The notes: a model not told the origin generated them from the sequence alone. DNA of 64,000 nucleotides from Styela clava (GCF_964204865.1 NC_135250.1:13764001-13828000); one strand, 5' to 3'. Shown: positions 37,601-50,205, numbered from the stretch's first letter. Translations and numbers: made by a program.

Positions 37601-40600
37601 CTATATACCCATTGCTTAACGAGAGGGCTAACAATACGAATTTTGTTTGTTTGATGTACTCAGCTACGACTTGTCTTACTAATTCCATGATCCATTCGAT
37701 CGGTTAATTCATCAAAATAATATGGTATGACTCAATCGCACATACTGTCTTCAGTCACGGGTTTGTCACGAAAAAAGTAGTGTTATATTAAACTTTTGTT
37801 CCATGTAATATGCATTAATAAATATCGCTTGCATAGGTGACTTTACTTAGACAATCTATCGCCTTCGCTAAACCTCCATGTATGACGAAAATGAGTGTAC
37901 ATGATACACGTATTCTATTTCCGATCATTTTGTATTAATTACTCATATAGTCTGTTATACATATTTAACTGCTTCTTGGTACATAAAATAAATATTATTT
38001 TTATTTCAGAAAACTCCGCTTCATATTGCTGTGAACAATAATTCTGCTTATTTAGTAGAAATATTGCTTAAACACCCAGAGATCAAAGCAAATATAGTTG
38101 ATGCCGAAAAAGACACCGCGCTATTGACTGCGATTCAATTGCACAATAAGGTAAGAAACATCTGTAATGTTTTTGGACTTGAATGTAACTTCTCACAGTA
38201 TTTATTGTTACAGGAATGTGTGCGGTTATTTCTTGCACACGAAAAGTGGGCAGAATATATGTCAGTTGCAAAGGATGTGGATGGTAGCAAAGAAATAGAA
38301 ACACCAATGAGACAATTAATACGTTTGATGCCAGATATTGCCGCTCTTGTGATGGACAAATGTATCGAACTCAGCTGCTATAAAGATCCAAAACACCCAG
38401 AATTTATGGTGAAAACTTTCATTACTATTAGCGCAAGCTGACAATGCTAAGCAAGATAAAATTCTTGTTCGAATGGAATATGATTTTATGGCATTCAATA
38501 TTTAGTAAATATTGAAATTTAAACTAGTTTCTTGTTATTCAGGCGCGATTTAACTTCGCTTTCCTTGATGACACATATACAAGTAAATACTGGATGGTAC
38601 ATAGAGGCTGGAATGATATTAATAACTGCATAGAAGGGTATGAAATAAAGTTTTTTGATATTCATATTGCGTTGTTAAAGCAATCCAAACAATATCTTCA
38701 GAAATATTCATTTGGACTTGAATATACCATACTTGTCAACATATTAGATTTATGTATTGTGATGGACAAAAAGGATAACGTGAACCGTATTTAATATATT
38801 TGTGTTTTTTGCAGATATGAAAATTGTTCTGAGACAACACCAGTATCCACGCTTAATAACAAAAAGAATGATCGCACCGATGGTTTGTTTAATATTGGAA
38901 AGAGGATAACAGAAACAGGTAAGATTATTTTTTATTGGTCTATTATCAGACTTTCTCATAAGGTGAATAACATTTGCATTAAATTAAAAGCATATTATGT
39001 ATGTAACATTTTGTTTGCTCATTAGCACATGATTTAAATCTTATTACAGATGGACCAACAACGCACTTTTCAGATGGTATGTAGAAAATTTCAATATCTT
39101 TAATGTTAATATTTAAAAAAAAAACGCAACATGTGTGTGTGTTATGAACTGATCTTGTGTTTGGAATTTTGTAGTTAGCACCTCGCTTTATAAAACTGAC
39201 CTCTGATTTTAGCATAAAATGTCCACGGTTAGCAAAAAATTTACCCCTTTCGATCGTAGTATTCATTCTATCCGAACAAGTAAGGAACGAAAATATGCCA
39301 TTATGAAGTTGCTCCACAAGTGTTCGGTTTTATAGTCGTAGAATTTTATCATTGTATTTGGTTTTGCAAGAAATATTGTTCCATTCCACAGCCGAAGCCT
39401 GGAATCTCAGTGATAAAGAGCACACTAATAAAGTCACTCCGGACTGTGATGAAAGAAGTTTTATTTGTAATAATACTGTAATGAAGTGTAAGTTGACAAG
39501 TCATGCAAAGCCTTACACTGAGAAGAGACAAGTAGTGAGAGACAATCATCCCTTAACTATTGCGGTGAGTTCAAGGGCTAATATCAAATATATATTGTAC
39601 TCCACCAATTACTGAAAAATCTTCGTTCTAGCAAAAATCCCATCGACGTTAACTATGTTTAAAATATATTTTACAACTTGTGAATAGCTGACCAAAGGTG
39701 AGAAGATGACCAAACATGGCTTCGTTACTTTCAACAAGTTTATTAGTGTGACAAACAAATAGTTAGAAAAATAAAAATCTTTTCACTAATTAGAATTATT
39801 TTTCTGGAAAACATTTGGAACACAAGTGAATAAAATTCATGTTTATTACTTTTACTTTTTAGTGTCATGAAAAATGCAACCTGGTTCTTGGTCACCCTCT
39901 AGCAATTGCTCTCATAAATCACAAATGGCAGAGTATAGGAAGTTACTACTTCTATGGAGGGCTGTTTATTTATGTGGCGTATGTCGCAATGCTCACATTC
40001 TATGTGAAAATGACGAATGTGAGATTGCATGTTTACTTGTGTTCGCTTCTTTTCATTTTCTTTATGTTTGAAATTCTAATAATTTTATTATACTACATTT
40101 TATCATATTATTTTAACAAGAATTATTTGCGACATTTATTTGAAAATTGAAATACAAGGAAGGTATTATTGATATGATTCATACCATTTTTATAAAATAG
40201 CCCAAACTAAGTAACAAGCGCTTACAGATTAAGTGTATTCAGCCCTACATAAAAGTCATGCTGGAAGCTTAATGAAACTTCAACTGTATTGAAATCCTTG
40301 TAGCCATCACAAAGTATTTATATTACCCTTTTTGTTATGTAATTATACTGAAAATCATTTATCAATCTTTGTATTGCTTGCGATATTATAAGTTCAACGT
40401 TTTTGCGAATCGGAAACTTTCACACTATTTTTATGGCATAGACAGAATAAGGTTTTTACCGCTCAAGGTTTACATTTTAGCAACTAAATTCACAAGTTCA
40501 AGGCAAAAAATGTTTTATGTAATAGCCGTTGTTAGCTATACATAACCGTCTGTTTATTCATTCTAAAAAAGATTAGATTTCACATTTTTTGTCAGTCCAT

Positions 40601-43600
40601 TGCTCTTTTTTCAGACTCATCATTTCACGAACGAAACCATTAATACTACTGATGCCGAAGTTAGAAATGGTACTAGCGATGTTTCTGTTGGAGTTGTATC
40701 TATAATTCTTCTTGTAATCTCTTTTATTAGCATTGTAAAAGATGTAAGTACATAGGATATGCCATTGATAGATATTGTGGGAACTACATTTGAAAAAAAT
40801 GCGAAAACCAACAAACCGGCATAATATTTTTGCTGTCATATTTTTGCTTATGTCCAAAAGCATCCAGAAGGTTTCTGATACAATGTGAAGTGAAATTCGT
40901 CCACATTTCAAACTCTATGTCGACTAGGATAATTATTTTTTTTATCTTTGATGCGTTCTTTTCTAACGAAAAATATAAATCTTTTTCAAATTGGTTCAGT
41001 ATTCGAAAGTTTTTAGGTTTTAGGTGCTGGATATGGTTTAAAAAAATCAAAATGGCATATATTTTGTGTGAAAGAATTATACAATGATGCACGTTCCAGT
41101 ATTTTTATCAACCTGATGACATTTGTCTGCCAAGAGCTCGCAAAGTCATTGATTGTAATTTTTCACGCTTTATAAAAAGCCCGCTCTGTCTGAAGCCTTA
41201 TATATATAAGGTTTACATACGTTTTGAGTAGATTTGTTTATTTTTCTTTTATCAGCTGGTTTCAATAGTTGTTGAATTTCCTTCCTATTTATTTACATTT
41301 GGACACTGGTTGAAAATGTTAGTTTATATCTGCACCTGTATACTTGTATTGGATGATGGCTTCTTATCGCATGAGTTGGTAAGTCGAATGTCAGCATGCG
41401 ATGAATCTTTATAGTCCAGAGCGTTTATGCTCGTTATTATTATAAATAGGAAAAACCATATAAATAGTTAGTAGTAACTATACACTTGAACAAGGATGTA
41501 GATAAAATAGCAGTAAATCAATTTTTTCGTTTAGTTAATTAGGCACTAAATTGGCACTTCAAAAAATCGAATATTTTAGCCAAATATTAATCAAAGATAT
41601 TTAAAAACGTATTGTTTGTTTTAACAGAAGGATTACCCACTGGCAGCGATCTGCGTCTTTACAGCGTGGTTTAACATTCTTCTGACGATGAGACAGCTAC
41701 CAGTTATTGGAATATTTTTCATCATGTTTACAAGAATCCTGAAAAATTCTTTTATTGTCATATTTATTTTCTTTCCAATTATTATAGGATTCGCAGTGAC
41801 ATTTAGTATTCTACTGGATTTCATGGTGAATATACTTATTTTTTTTAATTATAGTTTAAAAATACTAGTACTTATTAGTAAGAATAAATGGGTTTAATAG
41901 CTGGCAATTTCAAATGTATTACCTAAGAAATAAATATATATACATAAATATATGTTGTTTATTCCAAATAACTTTTAATTAAGATAAATTGAATAATCAT
42001 ACTCTCTCAGTTCTGTAAAGCTTAACCAATAAAAATATCATAGAAAATAGTTAGTGCAGTTTGTCTAATGAAAATTGCAGTCAATGTTTTTTGTTTCTTG
42101 TGAATTCAGCTTTCAATAAAAAAAACTACTTCATGTCCCACAACAGTTTGTAAATGTAAATAACATTACCACAAATACAACCCACACAACTCTGTTCCTG
42201 CAAAACTGTTCAGCACCAAATTCCGTTTTCGTAACACTACATTCTCATAACAGCGCATTCCAACTAATTTTTATTCCGCATAAAGCCGTTTAGAAAGAAA
42301 GTCTCGCTGGTATGAATAACCATATAGTTATTTGTTTACAAATCGCATAATCTTTTAAAACATGCACAAAGACACATATATATTTAGTTTCAGTTTATGT
42401 AAATTGCCTTTATGTTTAACATAATTTGTTGTAAAATGTTATAATGATGGTAAATAAAATAATTTTAGCCACTGTTCAAAGGAGAAATGTCCATTGCAAC
42501 TGTTTTGGTAATGATGTCTGGAGAGGTTGAATATGTGGATACACTGACATCAAACAATGCTCTAGTAAGAATTGTTTATGATTAATTTTGTGAGTAGCCT
42601 AACTGTTAGAGGGCGTGCAATCATGTGATCTGAACGAAATATTTGCTGCGAAATTAAACTAATTCACTAGTTTACAAGTGTGCATTTCAGGATGTTACAG
42701 TGGTTTAGATATTGGATCAGGAAATATTATAAAAAAATACTATAGCATATATATTTTAATATATCCATTTTAAATTTTTTTGCTTGTAGAATACTAATAT
42801 CCGACACGCAGGAATTACTCTGACAACGTATGTTTTTTTCATTGTGATTGTTGTGATCTGCCTTCTAAATCTTCTGGTGGGTCTGGCTGTATCAGACGTT
42901 GATACGTTACACAAAGAATCAGAAGCAGAGATGATGTCTTTAAAGGTATTGTTATTATTGAACAGTAACTTGATACAGATATTAGTCACCGCACATTATA
43001 CAATAGTTTTTTTATGCTGTAGTGTATTGTTTTCGCGATTTCGAATTATGATGGCAAGCTCCGGCGAATTTGTCCATATATTTTAGAACTAGTTCAGAAC
43101 ACTTATTGGTACAAGCTAAGAATGAAAAATAAATTCTAAAGTATATTTAAAATCAATTTTCATAATTTAAACACTAATTTTCTCTAAATGATTAAGAAAA
43201 ATATCAGAAAATGAATAAACAAAATACATACAAATGTAACAATCGTTATAAAACATTTGTATATGGTAAACAACATACTCAGTTTTCAACAATTAACCCA
43301 TTGCAAGAGTTTTAAAACGTAATACTGAAAAAAATACTCGAATATGAAAAACGTTGTTTTGGTAAATTGTCGCAAATAATTGTTTCTAAACCCCACAAAT
43401 TCAATTACATTATCGTTATCCCTTGGTTAAATCAGGAATATTGTTTCAAATTTGCCTTAAACTGATTTTACAATCTTTTCAGCCTTTGGCTGTTGAATGC
43501 ACCAATAATCAAATATTTCACCGTCCTACAGGTATAAATAACAGAATCAATCTACAAATGCTTGCAAATTACAAGTGTACGATTGGCCCGCTCTGCTACG

Positions 43601-46600
43601 AGCTTATCCAGATTACATACGATACCAGCATTACTATTATTTAAATTCAAAAATATTTATCCAGTCGCATACTCCAATAACACTTAAGGCAAATGTTAAA
43701 TCGGAAATATAGTGTCACGGACTTTCATATTGTACTCAAAATGTAAAAGACGTATGAGTGATATTGTAATAATAATATTATGATAATGCCGGTATCAAAA
43801 TCGACACGCGTAACAACCCACTATATTAGTACAGGGCATACTGGGAACAATAAATGTGACATGTTTTATTGCACTCAAACTAATCAATGATAAATTATCA
43901 TATATAGTGTATATTTGGCTTATAATTATAATTACATAATATTTGTAATCTCGGATACTAATGCGAGCAATGTTGATTGACAAATACCGCCCATTTTAAT
44001 GAACTCATTTTGCAATCTTTCAATATTCAATTCCATTCAACATGTGGTTTCTTGCGTAGTTTCCTTGTTATTTATAAATTTCATTGTCCATTTTATTGCT
44101 TAAATTAAATAATCAATCAGACGTAGTCTGCTACCTTTTAAACAGAATACAATAAGACGGCAATGCACACATTTTTGACAAAAATGTACCAAGTTCAAAT
44201 ATGACGAGCCTCTTTGTCCGTCATTTCTCACTCTGCCTTATGCATTTCCCATACAATTTCTGATGCCAAACCACGGAAGAGTTATAGACGTGTTGTCCGT
44301 AATTACCTTAGTTGCGGGATGTAAGCATCGTACTGATGGTGTAATATTTACAAACTACTCGACTCTGGTAGTATGAACCTCTGATTATATATGTATTTAT
44401 ATTTACTTCTATTTACAATTTTGTTTATTTGTTATAATACAGTATATTTATATATCGTCATGACAATAACTAAATTGTGTAAGTCTCTCTATGGCTATTT
44501 TGGGTTTTTCATAAAATAGTTATTTATTTACGTAATGCTGCGCACCAGTCGAATAACTCAGATATATGCCGCAACGCATATAAGGGATATATAAGGTGAC
44601 ATATAGACATGCAGATTTTTGCAATTGTTCCGTAATAATAAATTGTTTAACACGAGACTACTGTGATGTCACAAAGGTCAGTAAACCGACTTAAGGAAAA
44701 TGGGCGCTTGTGGTATTCAATTATTTGAATCCAATTCATATCACCGTATTTCCCCTAAAATAGGACTGGGTCTTATTTCAATATTTTCCTGAAAAATGAC
44801 ACTAGAGCTTATTTTCAAAGAATGTCTTATATTTTCATTATCAGAAACACAATTACAAAGTACAAATATAAAAACCCATGTCCTTTTACTCATAAATAAT
44901 ACGTTTTTATTCAAAATAACTGCAAAACATAGATTATCAATCATTTAAAACGATCAGAGATTTCTGGTTATTGACTAGGACACTAGGTCAAAAAAACGGG
45001 GTAATTGGCTAGGTCTTATTTTCAGGGTAGGCCTTATTTTTGGGGAAACACGGTAGATGACTAGATGGATGCAACGGCTTTATATGCAATAGTTGTGGAA
45101 AATCCAATCATTGGTAGGTGCGAACAGGGTGTCACATTGATAAAAATATATTTCAAACATGAAAAATGATGTTATGAAAACTGATAATTCATTTTGGGAT
45201 TAGACATCGTATGTATATACCGTAGCTTACAAACGTTTTCTGAAATTTAGTTTTTCAGGATTGATGGATATATATAATCAATGCAAAATTGTGTATGTCC
45301 TCAATTTGTAGACATATTTCTGCGTAAGTCACAGTGACGTCACGCCATTATGACGTAACACGCCATTATGACGACTGCGTTATACTAACACATTTAAATC
45401 GGGCTACGATTAACAAATTTAACCATGGGAAATTATTTACTCTTGATGACAAAAAAATATCTCAAATAAACTTTTTTATGTTTTACTCCAAACCGATAAG
45501 AATGTCTTACGCACTTTTGTTATGAGCGTGACAATATATATTTACATATATATATCATTTCCTTTCTTCAAGTAAATTATTTTATTATCCTCTGCTTGTC
45601 GTTTATTTTCATCATATATATGAACGCTTTATTATTTGTAACATCACATATAAGATGGGTATCTACATGCTGGCTCAAATTTTTAGCAATTGACGCATTG
45701 TAAAACTAACGTTTTTACAGGCAGGTAACGTCATTTCTGGAGAGTATTACTTTTCACTACTACCCGGGAGAATTAGAAAAAGCGCAGCTTGTGGGTGCTT
45801 AAAGTATCAGCCGAATAAAATCACTTCATGCTGCAGTGCTGGTCTAACAAAGATGCGCGTTAAAAAGAGAATTTGGGCGTGGTACGTGACGTTTTTGAAT
45901 TTGTTATTTTAAGAATCTTTCATGTGAACAATGATGAAGAATATTTTAAATTTTTATGTCCAGAAACGTATAATAAAAACGAACTCATTTATTCATAATT
46001 CCGTACCAAATTTGTCTATTTTCCGTCTTATTCAAAAAACCGACGATTTCCCTTTTACTTCATCACATTGTTTTATTTATTACAGGTTTAGTGTGTTTGA
46101 TTTTAATGACTATCGACTTGGAGCAACTAATTTAATGAAGACACTTAAAAAAGAACAATCAGTAAGTTAATAAACAAATAATTAAGTTTTGCATCAATTA
46201 CTCGTATATAGAAATTAGTATTAAGTATGTATAGAATTCCGATAGAAGTATTCGAACCATATCATCCCATGTATGGTGCGGTAATTAATAAAATGCTGAT
46301 TTTCTCCACAGAAAGCCTCGTTTCCCAATATTATTCAAGGATGTGTAGTGTAAGTAAGATAAATAGAATGAATCGATTTTTGGAGATTTAGCCCGAACGT
46401 TGCTGCCCATTTTCTTCTACATTGATATACAAATATATGTATACCCTGTTTTGTCATACCCGAGATTTTTGTTGGTTTTGTGGCATTTGATAATAGAAAA
46501 TTGGTTGTTCATATTTTCAGGTCAATTATATGCCATAGCTAGTTTGGTTTGAACCTATTTGAAGTCCTATTGAGATGATCATCAATACTAAAAAACTGCT

Positions 46601-47738
46601 TTGCCGATGTCGCATTTTCTTAATAATATATCTCCACCATCCTGGCCTAGATGTCATTTCGCTGGTAGAGCTGCAGTCTGCAGTACCTCCTTCAGTCCGT
46701 TGGCATGGTGCGTCTGGTGTCTCAAAAATGTCGTGTGCTACTTATCCCGCGCATGTCCCACTTAACCTGCTTATCCCACTGTGTCCTACACTTGTGCCAG
46801 TTATCCAACACTTGTATCACTTGTCCTACTCCTACGTACCCCAGTTTTCCCGCACTTGTCTGGTCCAAACAAGTCCTATTTGTGTATAACTTCCCCTACT
46901 TGTCCCACACCTGATCCAACGGGCCAGGTGGGACATGTAGGACAAGTGGGACTCACGAGGCAAGTGTGACACGTAAAACGAATGGAACAAGCGGGACACG
47001 TGGGAAAAGTGCGACGCAGTGTGGAACAAGTATATTTAATTAAAAGCTGCGCATGTAAAATGGCGAGCATAAATATCGTGGGAAAGAATGCACTCCGTGT
47101 CATGGTCGGTTACATAATCAGGCTCGATCTTGGCTACATTTTAAGTATTCATAAAAACCATTAAATTTATTATTTTTGTTGTTGTCGCCGCGCATTCTGA
47201 CGCATAAGGCGCATAATGTGGTTCAGATACCGGCGATTATGAAATAGAATTTTCAATATCAGTCCGACCATGTGCAATTTCCAAGGCGCGTGAGCCAAGA
47301 GAGCCGTGTTTAATGTACGCGTATACGTACATTGCATATTATGTTCCTGGGTCTTCTAATCTTATAAACCGCAGTACAATAAACAAACTGTGACACTATG
47401 TGCCTGCACGCCCCAACCCATTTTGAACTCCCGCAGTACCCATGAATGAAAAAGTTTATTGGATAATTTTTCCGTCGCCGTGATATCCAACATTAATATA
47501 ATGAAATTATGTTCATGATTGAAATGACTCATGATGTAAATCATTTTTACAACATTGGAACTTTTGTTTTTTACAGACATATGACATGCTACGTAGAGAA
47601 CTTTCAAACTTCCAAAATCAACTGCATGCGAATGTATTCACTCCTCATGTTGATAGTAATGGAATCGAAAGAAAAAGTCAAAGCAAAAGATTTGTAGTTC
47701 CAGGGGCTCGAATGTTAAAGAGGCAAAATCTGCAATAA
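31674..47738 (+). CDS. TRPA1-like: TRPA-family cation channel (TRPA1/painless/pyrexia-like)
   Basis: Exons: 31674-31775, 32081-32179, 32408-32506, 34795-34884, 35620-35718, 36051-36128, 36677-36769, 37079-37180, 38010-38150, 38214-38408, 38543-38637, 38815-38918, 39050-39076, 39392-39564, 39863-40018, 40615-40743, 41256-41378, 41628-41825, 42469-42564, 42790-42945, 45721-45881, 46086-46161, 46312-46344, 47577-47738. They join in frame to about 928 residues. About seven or eight ankyrin repeats (ETPLMVAA, STPLHYACKTGNQDIVKLL) precede a linker and six membrane segments: S1 near FIYVAYVAMLTFYV, S4-S5 around MRQLPVIGIFFIMF, pore VMMSGEVEY, S6 FIVIVVICLLNLLVGLAV. Human TRPA1 has matching S4-S6 blocks but about twice as many ankyrin repeats; this length is nearer pyrexia. 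NETINTT in the S1-S2 loop may be glycosylated. TRPA channels pass calcium in response to heat or irritants. The ligand is unknown. An exon could be missing in the 2.8-kb intron after S6, and the donor GT|GTAGTG at 46344 is weak. Confidence 0.85.
33003..34600. repeat. Intronic satellite array with orientation switch
   Basis: The TRPA intron between exons 3 and 4 holds about 1.6 kb of degenerate units of roughly 18-25 bases around CATATGCATATACAGCCAA. From 33003 to about 33240 the units run as the reverse complement (TTGGCTGTATATGCATATG type); from about 33250 onwards they run forwards. Within the forward part a longer block recurs near 33600, 33850, 34230 and 34496, marked by GCAGCCAATGTCATAT, then TTCATT/TTTATT and ATGTGAGTTTG, so a higher-order repeat is superimposed. 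Frames through it (Tyr, Ile, His, Gln rich) are artefacts. Confidence 0.85.
35060..35076 (+). repeat. Poly-G run of 17
   Basis: Seventeen consecutive G residues follow an A6 run in a TRPA intron, at the left edge of the hAT-derived segment. Such runs can form G-quadruplexes and are length-unstable. Confidence 0.9.
35122..35328 (-). pseudogene. N-terminal remnant of a hAT transposase
   Basis: A minus-strand frame begins MTTKRRKVDAKCKGFNGAE, which resembles the start of hAT transposases and their domesticated relatives of the GTF2IRD2 and ZBED type (an M-x-KRRKVD-x-C-x-F pattern). After about 20 residues the similarity fades and the frame ends at 68 codons. Flanking GC-rich pieces (GCGGGCCAAAATTAAGG at 35097, GTCGCGGGCCGGATGTTGC at 35498) may be element ends. 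It lies inside a TRPA intron and is not part of the channel. Confidence 0.5.
44743..45054. mobile_element. MITE-like element with CCGTATTTCCCC ends
   Basis: The left end reads ACCGTATTTCCCCTAAAATA and the right end reads TATTTTTGGGGAAACACGGT; these are imperfect inverted repeats of about 20 bases. Interior words GGTCTTATTTTCAGGGTAGG and GGACTGGGTCTTATTTC extend the symmetry. No clear target duplication was found. It lies in the TRPA intron between 42945 and 45721. Confidence 0.65.
46738..47030. repeat. Minisatellite with inverted halves in TRPA intron
   Basis: From 46738 to about 46915 degenerate units of about 11-14 bases read ACTTGTCCYAC (for example CTACTTGTCCCAC). From about 46925 to 47030 the same unit appears in reverse complement (GTAGGACAAGTGGGA, AACAAGCGGGACACGTGGGA). 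The switch point is near GATCCAACGGGCCAGG. The whole could fold into a long imperfect hairpin. Frames through it are artefacts. Confidence 0.85.
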
Positions 47739-47804
47739 GATGTAATTTAAAATACTGGGAACTGAATTTTTTTCGCTGAATCAATATATTTTCTGGTTCT
47801 AGAA

Positions 47805-48090
47805 AAATTCGCCGCAGGAAATTTCGCCGCAAGAGCATTTTCCTGTAAAACAAGTATATATTTGTGATAAAAACAGTTAGGTTTTTGAAGTACCTTTTTA
47901 TTTATAAAAGATTCGTTATTTAAGAACATACCCTAATCCTAACCTTATAAGCCAGACTGTTTTTATCACAAATATATACTTGTTTTACAGCAAAATGCTC
48001 TTGCGGCGATTTTTCATGAAGAGAATTTTCCTATGCGGTGAAATTTCCTTCGGCGAGATTTCCTACGGCGAATTTTCCGGACACGATATT
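47805..48090. mobile_element. Foldback element after the TRPA stop codon
   Basis: The left arm (47805-47880; ATTCGCCGCAGGAAATTTCG, then GTAAAACAAGTATATATTTG) is mirrored by the right arm (47957-48085; ACTGTTTTTATCACAAATAT, then CTTGTTTTACAG and GCGAATTTTCCGG). The central spacer is about 75 bases. The left arm starts 67 bases after the TRPA stop, so the element could lie in the TRPA 3' untranslated region. A related single arm lies at 50093-50205. Confidence 0.85.
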
Positions 48091-49247
48091 TCTCATTAAC
48101 TTCTCTCTAAATAGAGTATTATTTTTCTTTATGCTAAAATATACATGTTTCAACTGGCATTGCATATAATGATGTACCGGTATATATATATATATATTAT
48201 GTATGTATATTTTATTATGTATATATCATAAATTTGCTTTCTGTCTTAATACAATACTACGTATCAACGTTTAAAAATAAAATAAGAATACTAATCTCAT
48301 CATATCTGTAATAATTTTATATATTTATTCATAATTATTTTTAATAAGTAGCCATATTCGTGGAAATTAACTCGGTCTTACTGCTGAAGCATTAAAAATG
48401 CTCTGCCCCGCGGGATCTCTCTGTTATTCAATACTCAATATTCGAAAATTCCACCAGATGTCTAAATTTGTCTAGAGTTTTTGATATTAAATTATAATCT
48501 TTCAAATACAAATATTACACGTTGACACTTTTTTTTTTACTTTTGTGATGTGTTTAGAGTTTAACTCTGTCAAAACTTTTAACGCCGTGATTGCTTTTCG
48601 AAATTGCTATCTGTATTAACCCTGACTATTGTAACAACATTTTCTACCTTTACATCATCAGAAAAATTTGCTTGAATGGGAAAGTATAGATAGATATGAT
48701 TGCATTCATTGTGAACTATTCTTTGATTTGTTGCGATTGAAAAAGACGGGTCACTTAAATTGTATATATATATAACGTTATACAGGCAGATGCAATTTAT
48801 TAGGCATTCTCGTGCTAGGACACGGAAATACTTGTTACTTTATATATGACGTGGGGATATGTGAATGCAAGCTTAACGCCAACATGGTATTATACGAACT
48901 GCGTCAAAAAAAAAAAAAAAAACGAGAAAACCCGTTTCAAATAATATTTATGACAAATTAAACAAATATTTAAATAACTGTGAGCGACCTTCAAAACTAG
49001 ATGTGCAGCAATTCTTTTTTAATTAAAAGAGCAAAATTCAATAGTTCCAATCAGGTAGTTGTATCCGAGCACTTGAAAACTAATAAACAAAGGCAGCAAC
49101 AAAAATTCGAAAAAAGAAGAATGATGTTGAGTTCAAAACAGGCAAAAAATGAATACTACGAGGGGTGGGGAAGGATGTATCACTGTGTAGATGCAGGATA
49201 AGATTAGTAAATACATTCCTCGAATAATATTCTCCGACCAATAATGA

Positions 49248-49365
49248 GTACTCCAGAAGTATGTGCACCAAGATGGCGGACACCGAAACGTCGTATGTGT
49301 ACCAGGTTTGGGTTAGGCCATAATTTTAGGTACAAATACTACGGGAGTCAGTCACTTGGCTAGTC
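49248..49365 (+). mobile_element. Partial copy of CCAGAAGTATGTGCACC foldback family
   Basis: ACTCCAGAAGTATGTGCACC followed by AAGATGGCG matches, in reverse complement, the right side of the foldback at 53453-53545. After about 30 bases similarity continues weakly (GTACCAGGTTTGGGTTAGG against GAACCCTAATCTGGTAC). The second arm is missing or degraded. Confidence 0.65.
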
Positions 49366-49963
49366 ACCGAATTCGTAATGGAACTAAAATAAGAAAAATT
49401 GATATAAAATTATGGCCTAAACTCAGATTGTCCCATTAGCAAAAATATTTAACTCATTTAACACGTCACTGTGAATCAGTTCATGATATAGCATCGAATT
49501 CTATATAAGTCGTACGCTATTGTAACAGTGGGCATTGAGGGGTGAAGAGTGGAGTAAAGAAGTAATCATCATAAACAAGTTATTTATATAATATAAAATG
49601 AATATAACCTGGTACACATACGACGTTCCTATACTAACTGTGATGAGACTATACTAACTGTGATGAAATTACTGTAATGAGGCAGTAAATGATGAGTGCG
49701 CGGTCCATCCACGTACAATAATTTATACTATAAAACAATCCAGATCAGATCAAGGAGCCGACGATATCAGTTCATTTTTAACCGATTCCGTATCGAAAAA
49801 TTGACCGATATATCTCTAGCACAAACAAGACTAGTACCGGTAATTTATTTTGTCTGATTGTCTTCTCTAATAATGCTGGGCAGTTCAGTCCACCTGTTAC
49901 CAGTGATTGCTCGTGAATTGAAATAGTATAGTAATATAGTATATATATATACAGATATAGTAA

Positions 49964-50010
49964 TAGCGTCCATACCAGCTTGAAAACACTCGATCTTGTC
50001 TGATCTCGAA
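49964..50010 (+). pseudogene. 5S rRNA-like fragment
   Basis: GCGTCCATACCAGCTTGAAA, then ACACTCGATCTTGTCTGATC and TCGAA, aligns with the conserved 5' half of metazoan 5S rRNA (GGCCATACCACCCTGAACAC, then GCCCGATCTCGTCTGATCTC). Downstream only GATACTTGAACTCAGA vaguely recalls the TACTTGGATGGGA segment. The copy is truncated and mutated, so it is a pseudogene or the head of a 5S-derived SINE. Confidence 0.7.
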
Positions 50011-50092
50011 ACCGATACTTGAACTCAGATTACTTACAAACTAAGTGCACGAATAGAATATCATGCATTACTAGAAGATATATATATAATCG

Positions 50093-50205
50093 TGTCCGGA
50101 AAATTCGCCGTAGGAAATCTCGCCGCATAGGAAAAATCGCAAGGGCATTTTGCTGTAAAACAAGTATATATTTGTGATTAAAACAGTTAGGTTTATAGGG
50201 TTAGG
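50093..50205 (+). mobile_element. Single arm of the 47805 foldback family
   Basis: GTGTCCGGAAAATTCGCCGT, then ATCTCGCCGCATAGG, GGGCATTTTGCTG and AAACAAGTATATATTTGTG, is the reverse complement of the right arm at 47957-48085. Only one arm is present. It is followed by GGTTAGGGCTTAGGGC, which resembles telomere-like repeats. Confidence 0.8.

Noticed and set aside
46575..47103. Overlapping frames rich in Cys, Pro and Ser on both strands
   Set aside because: They are translations of the inverted minisatellite, lying in an intron.
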